DNA from: Nematopogon swammerdamellus
Lineage: Eukaryota > Arthropoda > Insecta > Lepidoptera > Adelidae
Reading direction: 5' to 3'
Assembly (NCBI GenBank): GCA_946902875.1
Contig: OX336340.1
Span: 4,361,739-4,425,738, forward strand
DNA length: 64,000 nucleotides
The translations under genes were made by a program, and so were the position numbers. Shown in pieces: positions 20,497-31,354 of this stretch. Within the stretch, counting starts at the first letter, position 1. The number at the start of each line of letters is the position of its first letter. The notes under the pieces were generated by a model. It was not told the DNA's origin. It did no database searches and saw only the letters and a program-made list of their open reading frames with translations.

Positions 20497-21411
20497 CCGG
20501 GCTGGAGTGCGGATTTTGCGGGAATACATTTAGAGACGCAGGTCCAAAGTTCGCGAGTTCTGTATTTCTATCTGCATAATGTAATTCATCACCCGGCGGC
20601 GGCGGCAGTCAGTTTCAGTTTCTTCAGTAAAGAAACTGAAACTGACTGCCGCCGCCGCCGGGCTGAAGTGTGGATTTTGAGGGGATACACTTAGAGACGC
20701 AGGTCCAAAGTTCGCGAGTTCTGTATTTCTATCTGCATAATGTTATTCATATCCTGGCGGCGGCGGCGGCAGTCAGTTTCAGTTTCTTCAGTAAAGAAAC
20801 TGAAACTGACTGCCGCCTCCGCCAGGGTGGAGTGTGGATTTTGTGGGAATACATTTAGAGACGCAGGTCCAAAGTTCGCGAGTTCTGTATTTCTATCTGC
20901 ATAATGTAATTCATCACCCGGCGGCGGCGGCAGTCAGTTCCAGTTTCTTCAGTAAAGAAACTGAAACTGACTGCCATGCCGCCGCCGCCGGGGTGGAGTG
21001 TGGATTTTGTGGGGATACATTTAGAGACGCAGGTCCAAAGTTCCCGAGTTCTGTATTTCTATCTGCAAAATGTAATTCATCACCCGGCGGCGGCGGCAGT
21101 CAGTTTCAGTTTCTTCAGTAAAGAAACTGAAACTGACTGCCACCGCCTCCACCGGGGTGGAGTGTGCATTTTGCGGGGATACATTTAGAGACGCAGGTCC
21201 AAAGTTCGCGAGTTCTGTATTTCTATCTGCATAATGTAATTCATCACCTGGCGGCGGAAGTCAGTTTCAGTTTCTTCAGTAAAGAAACTGAAACTGACTG
21301 CCACCGCCGCCGGGCTGAAGTGTGGATTTTGCGGGGATACATTTAGAGACGCAGGTCCAAAGCTCCAGAGTTCTGTATTTCTATCTGCAAAATGTAATTC
21401 ATCACCCGGCG

Positions 21412-22314
21412 CACTAAGGGGTATTTGATCGATCTAGGTGGCCAATATTATTTATGCAGTTAAACTATTACAGAATGTGTTTTTCAATTATGGGCTGGTG
21501 TTAAAATAATTATAAAAATAATTGGTAAAGAAAATAATAGGAAATATAAGACAAAGAAAATAGGCATTGGTAAAGTATTCTTACAAACAATATAATTATT
21601 CGAAATATACCTGTGTATGTGTGTAGTATATGTATGTAGGGTGTCACAGCTCTTCACCAGAGTGGCCTTGATCCGAAGACTGTTTTGATTCATCTGAGGA
21701 TCTTTCCGCTTCATCAAGGTGTTGTAGGATGTGCGAATTTTCATTTGCTAATTTTGATTCCCTGACCCTTTTGTTTTTAGCTGCGGATTCACAATCCGCA
21801 CGAATCCGCAGCGGATTCTTACAACATCCTTTAGTATAAACCGCCATCTTTATTTTCTAGTATAAAATGTTGCCGGGACGAACCCTGAAGTACAACAAAT
21901 ACCTTCGAGTTTGTATAAATTGGCTTTAAAATCTAACTCAAATACACACTCTGCAAAAATATTTAACTAAAATAGAAAAAATAACAGTTACAAAGCATAA
22001 CATTGAAAACAAATGGTCAATTACCCGCTTCAACACAATCCATAGCGATTCACTTTCAGCAATGACTGCTAAATTAAATTTAAGCACTCGAAAGTACGTA
22101 TGCGTGAAAATCATCGAGAAACAATATTTGCGCGCACGGCGATCATCAAGTTCGGGCTGATCGGATACAGGCGGGCGACGGCGGAGGGGCAAGGTAAGGG
22201 TAGGCGAGTGTCGGTTGACTACTCAACTTTCCTAGGCAGCTATTTTTTTCTATGTCGAGTTAGTTTTACAAAATCGACTTATGGCCGGCTAGATTGATCA
22301 AATACCAATCCGTG
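21412..22314. mobile_element. Second Transib-like element, 903 bp, TSD CGGCG
   Basis: The ends are CACTAAGGGGTATTTGATC and the inverse of CACGGATTGGTATTTGATC; the TIR continues to ATCTAG and GGCC. CGGCG is at 21407-21411 and 22315-22319. Removing the element with one CGGCG restores a satellite unit (CATCACCCGGCGGCGGCGGC). CGGCG lies inside a CGG repeat, so that duplication alone is weaker evidence than at 9622-12971. Confidence 0.65.
21644..21847 (-). CDS. Small unknown frame inside the 903-bp element
   Basis: A 67-codon frame from ATG at 21847 starts MAVYTKGCCKNPLRIRADCE and ends in a Ser/Glu-rich stretch (SSDESKQSSDQGHSGEEL). No domain is recognised. It may be a remnant first exon of the autonomous parent or chance. 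The upstream minus strand has AAAATAAAGATGGCG around the start. Confidence 0.3.
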   Translation of the reverse strand: MAVYTKGCCKNPLRIRADCESAAKNKRVRESKLANENSHILQHLDEAERSSDESKQSSDQGHSGEEL

Positions 22315-22795
22315 CGGCGGCGGCGGCAGTCAGTTTCAGTTTCTTCAGTAAAGAAACTGAAACTGACTGCCGCCGCCGCCGGGGTGGAGTGTGGATTTTG
22401 CGGGGATACATTTAGAGACGCAGGTCCAAAGTTCGCGAGTTCTGTATTTCTATCTGCATAATGTAATTCATCACCCGGCGGCGGAAGTCAGTTTCAGTTT
22501 CTTCAGTAAAGAAACTGAAATTGACTGCCACCGCCGCCGGGCTGAAGTGTGGATTTTGCGGGGATACATTTAGAAACGCAGGTCCAAAGGTCGCGAGTTC
22601 TGTATTTATATCTGCATAATGTAAATCATCACCCGGCGGGGGCGGCAGTCAGTTTCAGTTTCTTCAGTAAAGAAACTGAAACTGACTGCCGCCGCCGCGC
22701 GCCGGGCTGAAGTGTGGATTTTGCGGGGATACATTTAGAGACGCAGGTCCAAAGTTCGTGAGTTCTTTATTTCTATCTGCATAATGTAATTAATC

Positions 22796-23260
22796 CCTTG
22801 CCATCATAGTTGGTAGGCTCGAATTGTAGCCGGCTGGGTTTGATACCACCGTACTGGGTGTAATATGGCCGCATACATAGCAGCGTCCCTCGGCTGTGCT
22901 CTCCTTTTTTTTTATGGGAAGCGCTACATGTGGCGCCGTTTCACTTACGAGTAGGTGACTTATGGTGCCCATGGAGCCTTTTCACGCCCCTTTTGAAAAA
23001 CCCCAGGCTGTACTTGGGAGGAAATAGATGAGCAGGGAGTGCGTTCCACATTTTCCCGGTTCTATGAATTAAATACCTACAGAACCGGGCGTATTACGGA
23101 GGTGGAATGGGGACGACGGAATCGCGTTAAACAGCCCCTTCGAGCACTCTCCGTGAAATAGACGAAAGGTGCACATTCGGTACCTTCTCCTTCAGTCGAT
23201 TAAAGCCAGCAATCCGAAGGGAAGTCTCCGGTAAGGCACCCACCTTCTAGGTTAGCAAGC
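22796..23260 (+). repeat. SINE-T middle and 3' pieces split by a LINE fragment
   Basis: 22796-22908 has GTTGGTAGGCTCGAATTGTA and GATACCACCGTACTGG. 23205-23260 continues with GCCAGCAATCC, GAAGTCTCCGGTA and GGCACCCACCTTCT. The intervening 22909-23204 is an inserted minus-strand LINE end. Confidence 0.7.
22909..23204 (-). pseudogene. LINE C-terminus and 3' end
   Basis: The minus-strand frame reads MWNALPAHLFPPKYSLGFFK and KRGVKRLHGHHKSP before a TGA at 22941-22943, a pattern I know from C-termini of several insect LINEs (W-N-x-L-P ... F-K-x-x-V). The 3' UTR has GGCGCCACATGTAG and an A-rich tail at 22909. A second fragment of the same family is at 41462-41580. Confidence 0.65.
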
Positions 23261-23354
23261 AAGGGAACATTGTAAACATATACTTATGAAAAATAAGCAT
23301 TATCATTTCATTTAATTACACTCTGAATCTGATTCAACAATGAGTGTTGGCGTC

Positions 23355-23738
23355 TTTTTTTTTTTTTGTGGAACCTGACACGGTTGGCTACATCACCTAC
23401 AACATCCGTGATGTCAGCCCATAACACAGGGTGAACTAGGTGCCATGTCAGTGCTTCCCTTCATTTCATGTCGGCTACACTAAACTGGACGGAAAACACG
23501 AACTATTTACATAGCCGTTTCGACCGACGTTTCGTTCAGTGCGGTGGTACCAACCCGGCCGGGATAAACCCTACCACCTAGTAAGGTAAGAAGGGAAGGG
23601 ACCTACAGTTTAACGTGGAATCCGAACCACGGTCAGCCTCCAACGGTCGAGCGGTCACCCATCCATACACTGACCGCGCTCAGCGTTGCTTAATAACAGT
23701 TGACTAACCAACCGCGCCACTGAGCTACCGAGGCTGAC
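23355..23738 (-). repeat. SINE-5S, full length
   Basis: The minus strand has the A box (CTCGGTAGCTCAGTGGCGCG), TTAAGCAACGCTGAGCGCGG, ATGGGTGACCGCTCGACCG, the B-box-like GTGGTTCGGATTCCACG, the central domain and an A(n) tail at 23355. Its 5' end is joined to an element D head at 23739-23830. Confidence 0.85.
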
Positions 23739-23830
23739 GAATTTTCTTATCCCTTAGTCGACTTTTACGACATGCGACGGGGAGAGATGCAGTGGGGCTA
23801 TTCCTTTTAAGTACCGACCCCACACGGTAC
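23739..23830 (-). repeat. Element D head joined to the 5' end of SINE-5S
   Basis: The minus strand reads CCGTGTGGGGTCGGTACTTA ... GTCGACTAAGGGATAAG, then AAAATTC, then the SINE A-box region. The same GACTAAGGGATAAG-RAAATTC junction occurs at 50975-51000. Confidence 0.75.
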
Positions 23831-24165
23831 GGTGGTCTCCTGGCAACAGAAGGCTTACATTTCAAAACGAGCCCATCAGAACTCGCCCCGCCTCTGTCGG
23901 TCAAGCAAGACTCAAGTGGAATGCGTGCGTGGCCGATTGCCCTAATTAGCGAGCCCTCCGGCCGCACCTACCGGGGGCGCACTAGACCCGTCTCACTCTC
24001 GCCTCCGCGGTCAGAGCGAGATGGAACTATAAAGAAGCAAATTGACACAGAGGTCGGACCGCACCTGTCGCCGCCAGGGGAACGACTGTCGACACGCGCC
24101 AAGGCTTACGGCGCTAACTACCCTTTTGATGTTGTAATTTGTGGATCTACATAAAATCATAAAAC
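23831..24165. other. GC-rich segment, function unknown
   Basis: Unusually GC-rich for this window. It contains GGAACTATAAAGAAG (TATA-like) at about 24022 and an open 120-codon frame (+) without recognisable motifs. It could be promoter or exon DNA or part of an unrecognised repeat. Confidence 0.3.
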
Positions 24166-24169
24166 TGTT

Positions 24170-24535
24170 ACATTTAACCGACTTCAAACCCTAAAGAGTA
24201 TTAAATAATATTTTGATCTTGAGTAGAAGGCGGTACAAAAGCACAAAAGGGTCCATATTCAATAGGTGTGCTTTTGTACCGCCTTCTAGATCAAAATATT
24301 ATTTAATACGTTTTAGGGTTTGAAGTCGGTTCAATGTTTTTTTAAAACAGTTTTTTTTATTTCACTCTTTTTAGTAATATCACATAATATTGAAATCGGT
24401 ATACCCTACTCATGAAAAAAATTACCGTTAAAATCGGTTGAGAATTTGCGGAGAAATCGGGTGGAATACACAAAAAAAAAACATACAGACGAATTGAGAA
24501 CCTCTCCCTTTTTGGAAGTCGGTTGAAAATGACAA
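24170..24535. repeat. Element E, intact copy
   Basis: AACCGACTTCAAACCCTAAA at the left. A fold-back (GAGTAGAAGGCGGTAC against GTACCGCCTTCTAG) at 24220-24290. Then AGGGTTTGAAGTCGGTTC, TTTAGTAATATCACATAATA and CCCTTTTTGGAAGTCGG at the right. Confidence 0.65.
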
Positions 24536-24594
24536 GCACCACGCGCGAGGCAAGATGTACACGTACGACGTACAGGCCGGTTTAAATTACTAAA

Positions 24595-25005
24595 GCGGCG
24601 GGTGGCCGAGTGGTTTGGGCATCGGCTTCTCATGCGAGAGGTCCTCGGTTCAAATCCGGTCGGCGTGTACCAATAAGTTTTTTCTGACGAAAAAATTTAC
24701 GTGCATTAGGTATGCACGTAAATTTGCCTGCTGCTTCACCGTTAACCGGTGTAAAACTGTAGGTCCCTTCCCTTGCCCCTTACTAGGTGGTAGGCTCAAA
24801 TTGTAGCCGACTGGGTTGGTACCACCGTACTGGATGTAAGATGGTCGCATAGCAGCCTCGGTTGTGTTCTCCTCTAATCCAGTATAGCCAGCAATACAGG
24901 GAAGTTTCCGGTATGGCACCTACCTTCTCGGAGGTGATATTGTCTGGTCGGAGCATGCGCTTTGGCCCTCCGCCTCAGCCACCCATACCGGATTAAAAAA
25001 AAAAA
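24595..25005 (+). repeat. SINE-T, full length
   Basis: GCGGCGGGTGGCCGAGTGG, CTCGGTTCAAATCCGGTCGG, central domain, GGTCGGAGCATGCGCTTTGG, CATACCGGATT-A(n). Only two or three differences in the head from the copy at 17408. Confidence 0.9.
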
Positions 25006-25063
25006 GTGCTTATAGTAGTTTAGGTGCTTTTCCAGTAGATGTTTACACATCTTCCTAGTGCTA

Positions 25064-25986
25064 CGAGGGTGGGTCAATAAGTCCGTGACTTTTTGAATGA
25101 AACACAGGTTTTTGGATAAAATATCATTTTATTTTTCTACATAGTCTCCTTTGAGCTCTATACACTTTGTCCAACGTTTCTCCAATTTTTTTATCCTTTC
25201 CAAAAAATAAGATTTGTCGAGGTCATCAAAATAGGTGTTTTTTTGTGAGATGATTTCATCGTTGGAGTCAAATTTCTTTCCGCCGAGCCATTTCTTCAGG
25301 TTGGGAAACAAGAAATAGTCACTCGGGGCTAAATCCGGAGAAAAGGGCAGATGAGGGAGCAATTCGTAGCCTAATTCATGGATTTATGCAATGGAAACTG
25401 CACATGTGTGCACCCTTGCATTGTGGTCCATTGTGAGCAAATGCGGCACCCATCTTGCGGAAAGCTTTCTCATACCCAAGTGATCATTCAAAATTGAAAC
25501 CACTGAGCCATGTGAGATGCCTATAACTTCCACAATCTCTCGCACTTTCAATCTCCGATCGGCCAACACCATATCGTGAATTTTTTCAATTGTTTCGGGT
25601 GTAGAGACCTCAACTGGGCGTCCAGAACGTTCGGCATCTTCCGTGCTTGTACGGCCACAACGAAATTCAGTAAACCACTTTTTTACCATTGAAATTGCTG
25701 GTGCAGAGTTCCCGTAGTATTTATCAAGCTTAGCCTTGGTTTGAGTGATGGTTTTTTTCCGCAAAAAATAATGCTTAATGAGCACACGAAATTCACTTTT
25801 TTCCATTTTCTCCTCAAATCGCACAGTAGTCTGCTATCAATGGCTGTCAAACACAAACTAAATGACGCAGCTTGTTCAAAGTTTGCCAGGAGTCAATTGA
25901 CAGATGCCTGCTGACAGGAGCAGTGTTGCCCTTTCAGATAAGAGGCGGGAAATTCAAAAAGTCACGGACTTATTGACCCGCCCTCG
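25064..25986 (-). mobile_element. mariner element, internally deleted
   Basis: 923 bp with TIRs CGAGGGTGGGTCAATAAGTC and inverse, flanked by TA at 25062-25063 and 25987-25988. It encodes the transposase remnant below. Termini and flanks are intact, so the deletion is internal. Confidence 0.95.
25129..25824 (-). pseudogene. mariner transposase lacking the central catalytic region
   Basis: The frame opens at 25824 with MRFEEKMEKSEFRVLIKHYF. It continues through the two helix-turn-helix DNA-binding segments (IVEVIGISHGSVVSIL) to RWVPHLLTMD, where it jumps to HNARVHTC. The stretch between the first and second catalytic Asp motifs (about 130-150 residues in full-length mariners) is missing. A TAA at 25386-25384 interrupts the frame; it resumes in the same phase with IHELGYELLPHLPFSPDLAP and SDYFLFPNLKKW and ends KGDYVEK. 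The sequence pattern fits the irritans group. It cannot be an active transposase but could bind the TIRs if expressed. Confidence 0.9.
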
Positions 25987-25988
25987 TA

Positions 25989-26654
25989 TTTCGTCGCCAG
26001 GATGGACAATATTCACCGGCCACTGACCCGAGCGTACCAGCCTTGCCATAGCACCCGCACTGTGTCGCGACTTCATCATGGAACAATCATTTGAAAGTCG
26101 TTGCACGCAGGGACGCCCGATGTCGGGATACCACCAAACAGGGCCCCGATGCCACGCATTGGCTTCGGTCCAGCACTCCCTTGGAAGGACTCATAAAGGC
26201 TTTCTTCCCCATCTACGTCTAACGTCCATCAGTCTGCGTCCCAGATGGGAGAGAACGTAACAAACAGCGACTTGTCTTCAATATGGCGACAAAAGTTCGA
26301 CTCGGAGGAACCCGAGGTGATCGCTAAATTTAAGCGATGAGCCTTGGAAGAAAGGAGCTGGTGTGAAAGCCGCTGTGATGGAACAAATAGAGGAAGAAGT
26401 TTTATATGAAATAAATAAACCAAGAACAATATGGGAGTTGGATAAAATAGTATGAGAGTCGTTGATGCAAATAATACGCGTCACGCGCCCTCCGCCAATT
26501 CACTTAATGCTCTTTACTATAGTTGTTACTATAGTAGTATCAAACCGTCCTGGCAGGTCGGGCAATAAAGTTTTATGATCTAGGGAAGCGAATCTGCGCG
26601 CGGCGCTTTGTCGATAAAAAGGTACATTGGTCGATAGAAAGCTATTCACGTTTT
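25989..26654. other. Unassigned; weak retroelement-like frame
   Basis: 26345-26455 (+) reads KGAGVKAAVMEQIEEEVLYE and INKPRTIWELDKIV before a stop, faintly like Copia-type Gag. I give this little weight. The rest is unrecognised. Confidence 0.3.
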
Positions 26655-28058
26655 TTAGGTTTCCGTATCCCGTACGAAAGCCTATTACTATTACGCCGTC
26701 TGTCTGCCTGTCCGAGGGCTGTAACTCTTGAACCGTAATAGGTAGTCTGTTGAAATTTTCACAGAATATGTGTTATTATCATACATCGGAATCCGCGGGG
26801 CACGAATGATTCAAGGTTGTTTAGTGATGGGACAATGTATCCACAAATATCGAAAATCGATCGTTATTTTAGAATAATATGAAATAATGTCGATTATTAA
26901 AACTAAGAGTATTTCTATAGAAAATAAGATATAATAAACAAATGTTGTATTTACTTTGTAGGTACAATACAAATCTGTTCAAACCACAATATTAGTTTTA
27001 TTAGTATGGAATAGAAAGAATTTGATTTTTTTTACCAACTTACACGTGTTACATCATAATGATATTGAAGACTTTTTGGTTACTGTTATGAAACTGAATC
27101 GATTAGGCTATAAAAATCAACCACCTATTTTTTTATTTAAACACATAAAAAAATATTTTACATAAAAAAAAGGCCAAGGTCCAAAAAAATAGGTCTTACA
27201 AAATCAGTTCATAGTAAGCTAAGGGGGGGTTCTGTATCGGAAATAGATCACTTTTGAAGAACAAAGAATTTTTTTTTTCACAAATTTTTTTTTTTTATTT
27301 TAAATGTAAAAAAAAATTTTTTCTTAATCGTTCCGGTTTCGTGCTAGGAACAAAAAAGTCTTCCAACACGTATATCTCTTTCTTTCAGAAATTGTGAAAA
27401 ACCACAATTTTAGTTTTATTAGTATGGAATAGAAAGAATTTAATTTTTTTTACCAACTTACACGTGTTACATCATAATGGTCATGAAGACTTTTTTGTTA
27501 CTGTTATGAAACTGAATCGATTAGGTTACAAAAATCAACCACCTATTTTTTTATTTAAATACCTACATAACAAATTTTTTTACTTAAAAAAAGCCCAAGG
27601 TCCAAAAATTTTTATATAGGTTTTACTCCCTATATGATACAGAACCCCCCCTTAGCGTACTATGAACTAATTTTCAAAGACCTTATATAAATATGTATTA
27701 TATTTACTTAATCGTTAACATAAAGTATACATGTTTATATAAGTACTGTAGGTATATAAGTATTCAGGTCTGAAATATGACATGAATAAAATACAATAAA
27801 CAAATAAATATGAGTATCGATAACAGTGTCGATTGTTTATTGATCGCCGTAGTCAATCCCTAACAAGGTCGTATTCGTGCCCCGCGGATTCCGATGTCTG
27901 GTTATTATGGCGGATATAACAAAAAATAATAAAAAATAGAAAAAGTAAAAAATTGAGGGGGTTCCTATACAAAACACGTGTTTTTTTTTTCAATGTTTTT
28001 TGTGGTGCGGAAACCTCGGTGCGCGAGTCCGACTCGCACTTGGCCGGTTTTTTTTTAT
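26655..28058 (+). repeat. Element P split by a hAT-like element
   Basis: 26655-26779 (TTAGGTTTCCGTATCCCG ... ACAGAATATGTGTTATTAT) continues at 27909-28058 (GGCGGATATAACAAAAAAT ... GACTCGCACTTGGCCGG) with exact continuity after removing the insert. Confidence 0.85.
26780..27900. mobile_element. hAT-like element, 1121 bp, TSD GTTATTAT
   Basis: Ends CATACATCGGAATCCGCGGG and inverse (CAGACATCGG ...); the 8-bp GTTATTAT lies at 26772-26779 and 27901-27908. The interior has no transposase. Inside, 26985-27185 and 27398-27600 are direct repeats (AGTATGGAATAGAAAGAATT, ACACGTGTTACATCATAATG). 27215-27240 and 27635-27665 are inverted (CTAAGGGGGGGTTCTG). Confidence 0.85.
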
Positions 28059-28723
28059 TTATCTGAATTAAGATACATAATGTATTTATTTATGACACTG
28101 AAAAAAAAAATGTATGAGTTCTAAAATAAGCTGGAATAACAAATATTACAAGGAAGGGCTTGAGTATGCGAAATAGGTACCTATTATTAATAAATATGTT
28201 AAGTATCTTAAAGAATATTATTAATTCAGATAAATAAAAATTTGTGAATAACTTGCTATCGACCATGGTGACTTTTTATCGACAAAGCACTGATTCGTCG
28301 AAAGATTCGTTTACCTGTCATAAACCGTTATTGCCCGAATTGCAAGGACCCTTTGATCCTACTATAATTTGTCCGTTTACTAGTCGGACTTTCTCTCTCT
28401 CTCTCTCTCTTTCTCTCTCCCTGATTATGTGGAATCGGCATTAATAAAAGCCCTAATCTAACATATTTATGAGCAATCTCAAACTCAGTAAACTCAATAG
28501 AATAAATTGTAGTTTTTAAATTTGCGTGGCTGATGATTAATAAATTTTATGGCGGCTTTACTCCGTCCTCCAAGCTATTGTATGATTGTACATAATGTGG
28601 TATGCGGCTCGCTCGACGTCTCAGGCCAAACGACGATTAGTCTATGCACTTAATCCTGAAAATGTATTGGAGCACTGCGGTTAAATTTTTCAGAAAACAA
28701 TTTGAAAAGCGGGTACCTACTTT
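28059..28723. other. Unassigned; contains a (CT)n microsatellite
   Basis: A CT/TC tract lies at about 28390-28418. No other feature recognised. Confidence 0.5.
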
Positions 28724-29338
28724 TTTAGGGTTCCGTATCCGTCGTACGGGACCCTATTACTAAGCCTACGCCATCTGTCTGTATGTCTGTCTGTCTGTCC
28801 GAGGGCTGTATCTCTTGAACCGTAATAGGAAGCCCGTTGAAATTTTCACAGAATATGTGTTATTTATTATGGTATATATACAAATATTAAAAATAAGAAA
28901 AAGTAAAAAATTCACAGGGTCCCAAACCCAATACAAGAAAGAAAGGCGACTAAGGGATATGACTACCTTCTTATATTACTAGGTGGTAGGGTTTAACCCG
29001 CCCGGGTTGGTAGCACCGCACTGAATGAAAGGTCGGTCGAAACGGCTATGTAAATAGTTCCTGTTTTCCGTCCAGTTCAGTGTAGCCGGCACGACCGAAG
29101 GGAAGCACTGACGTGGCACCAAGTTCACCCGGTGTTATGGGCTGACATCGCGGATGTTGTATTGTAGGTAATGTGGCAAACCGTGTCAGTTTCCATAAAA
29201 ATAAAAATAAAATAAAAAGTATATCCGTGCCATCTACCGAAAACAGTATGACGTATTTTAAATAATATATATGTAGATGGCATGAATGACGATATGGAAC
29301 TATCGTTGCGCGGGTTCGACTCACACTTGGCCGGTTTT
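28724..29338 (+). repeat. Element P split by a SINE
   Basis: 28724-28940 is the 5' part (AGGGTTCCGTATCCG). The last segment (GGGTTCGACTCACACTTGG, CCGG) lies at 29308-29338. Between are a SINE (28941-29200) and about 100 bp of AT-rich sequence. Confidence 0.7.
28941..29200 (+). repeat. SINE with truncated element D-type head
   Basis: AAGGCGACTAAGGGATATGA joins directly to ACTAGGTGGTAGGGTTTAAC, then the SINE-5S tail to GTGTCAGTTTCCAT. Same junction as the SINE at 8719. Confidence 0.8.
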
Positions 29339-29815
29339 AATGTTAGACAATAATTACAACGTAGAATAAATGGAAAAAAAAATTTATACACCAATTAAAA
29401 TTGTACTCATAAACAATCGATCATGAACTTTTAACCCAAAAATGGCTCGGATTCCTCGGATTTTACCATATCGTAATGTCAAGTTGGCATGGCACGGTAG
29501 AGGAGTATTATCAAGTTTTTTTTTATCAAACTAACGTGTTATCACGTGTACCTACCAGACATTTGCTCAGTCTGCTATGATGGAAGATAGCGTTAACGCC
29601 CACTATTGTGATTTCAGATGTGCGATGGAAAACATTTAGATTTTCTTTTTTTATAGACCGGTCATCTTTTTTATAGGGTTGACAAAACAAATCATGTTTG
29701 TGCGTAGACCATGTTTTCAACTTAACTTGATTTTTTGTAAAATAAGGTAGCTTGGTAGGAGATAGCCTCACCGAATATATTTGCGAGTATAATTTGCAAT
29801 ATTGAAGGCCGACGG
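29339..29815. other. No recognised feature
   Basis: AT-rich, unassigned. Confidence 0.5.
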
Positions 29816-30043
29816 CAAGAACATTTAGAGAGTTTGGACGTCAGACTGTCCAATGCTTATATGAGAAACAGCGTCACCTAGCTCCGCGGGTAGCAGAGAG
29901 GACGGCGCGCGCTCTGATTGGGTGGTATCGGGCGGTATCGCGCTCTCATTGGTTGGTAACGAATGGAATTTGTACGTTTATGCAAACATCGTGTTACGCT
30001 GGCGCGGGGAAGGTCCGACATCCTTACCTATTAAATGTTCTTG
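29816..30043. mobile_element. MITE-like inverted repeat
   Basis: CAAGAACATTTAGAGAGTTT and the inverse of CAAGAACATTTAATAGGTAA frame 228 bp; GGACGTCAGAC and GGATGTCGGAC continue the arms. No clean target duplication. Confidence 0.5.
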
Positions 30044-30317
30044 GAAGACGGCATTCCCATTCCGTTACATAGATACACACATACATACTATGTGATTATG
30101 ATTTAAAGTATGAGAGTTAGGACCCCTGAGCCCTGTCGTTACTGCAACCTAGGAAGATCTATTGTGATCTCTCAAAAGTTTAGAGCTCACCCCTAAGTCC
30201 GATTTCCGCTATGAGCCGAGTTATATTCTTGGGGTTGAGTGCGTGTATTTGGCATGGGTTAAAAATATTATAATAGTATGTATTTAAGTATACATACATA
30301 CGTACATACATTTTACT
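30044..30317. other. No recognised feature
   Basis: Unassigned; a short ACATACAT tract near 30290. Confidence 0.5.
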
Positions 30318-30700
30318 CAGTCTCGGTAGCTCAGTTGTGCGGTCGGTCGACTGTTATTTATTAAGCAACCCTGGGCGCGGTCAGTACTTGGATGGGTGAC
30401 CGCTCGACCGTTGGAGGCTGACCGTGGTTCGGATTCCACGTTAAACTATATAGGTCCCTTCCCTTCTTACCTTACTAGGTGCAACGGTTTATCCCGGCCG
30501 GGTTGAAACCACCGCACTGGGCGAAACGTCCGTCGAAACGGCTATGTAAATAGAGTTCGTGTTTTCCGTCCAGTTCTGTGTAGCCGACATAAAATGAAGG
30601 GAAGCACTGACATGGCACCTAGTTCACTCGGTGCTATGGGCTGACATCACGGATGTGTAGGTGATGGATGAGCCAACCGTGACAGTTTCCATAAAAAAAA
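30318..30700 (+). repeat. SINE-5S, full length
   Basis: CAGTCTCGGTAGCTCAGTTG, then TTAAGCAACCCTGGGCGCGG, CAGTACTTGGATGGGTGACC, GTGGTTCGGATTCCACG, the central domain and a tail ending CAGTTTCCAT-A(n). It has the clearest 5S match: about 30 bases around GTCAGTACTTGGATGGGTGA look identical to insect 5S rRNA as I remember it. Confidence 0.9.
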
Positions 30701-31354
30701 TACATACATACAGGTCTAGCGATAAACAAGTGTTAATAAAGTTTTCACTGCTCCAGCAAATAAGCAAATTGCAAAAAGAGCCTATGATAACCATGATTCA
30801 TATCCCAATATTCAGGTGTGGAGGGATCAGATAAGTGTCGCCAGAACTGACAATATGTATCGGTTAAGTACATCGATCGACACTGATATATATGGGTGAT
30901 TCTACGTTAAGACTTCCTTGGTTGTATGGGATGGCGGCACGACAATTTTCTTTTAAATTCTAAGTTATAATAGTATAATTTTATTTAAACAGCTACTTTT
31001 TGCATTTCTGTAAGATGGCCAGTCATTTTTTTAATTTTTTCTCGTTTTAGAAGAGACCAGGGGAGATATTTTATACAGGGGAGGGACATGGTGACAGGGT
31101 AGGGTACAATATGAACAGGGGAGGGACTTCGTGTGTAGATTTGTAAATGAAGCACTGATAAATTTTATTGGAATCAACTTTAAATTAAAGTTGTTTGTAT
31201 TAATCATTAATCAGGCTTACATTCCAAACAGTTTTTCCATATTAATAAAATAAGTAGCGCCTTAAACGCAAATTCTTTCTTGCCACAAAAATAAAATAAA
31301 AAAAAACACATTTTAATAACTTATTGGCTTTTAAAAACAATTGGCAGAATATTT

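Larger units (their letters stand above)
20497..22793. repeat. Hairpin satellite, nine units of about 163 bp
   Basis: Units share GAGACGCAGGTCCAAAG at about 20533, 20694, 20858, 21024, 21188 and 21344, then 22413, 22575 and 22737. Eight units carry a near-perfect hairpin: (CGG)n-CAGTCAGTTTCAGTTTCTT, loop CAGTA, then the complement, with a stem of about 30 bp. CGG repeat number varies between units (two to four). The array is split by an element at 21412-22314. Short open frames across the units follow from the repeat and are not genes. Confidence 0.95.

Noticed and set aside
20600..20640. Interferon-response-like motif (GAAACTGAAACT) in the satellite hairpin
   Set aside because: The match is a by-product of the palindrome, and a corresponding insect regulator is doubtful.
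20670..21346. Several 60-95-codon open frames with repeated MDFVGIHLETQVQSS-type starts
   Set aside because: They recur once per satellite unit and come from the repeat; no independent coding evidence.
26345..26455. Copia-type Gag fragment
   Set aside because: Only a short, weakly patterned peptide; no protease, integrase or LTRs nearby.
30350..30405. Genuine 5S rRNA gene
   Set aside because: Only the internal promoter part matches; the 5' half and 3' end of 5S rRNA are missing and it is embedded in a SINE.
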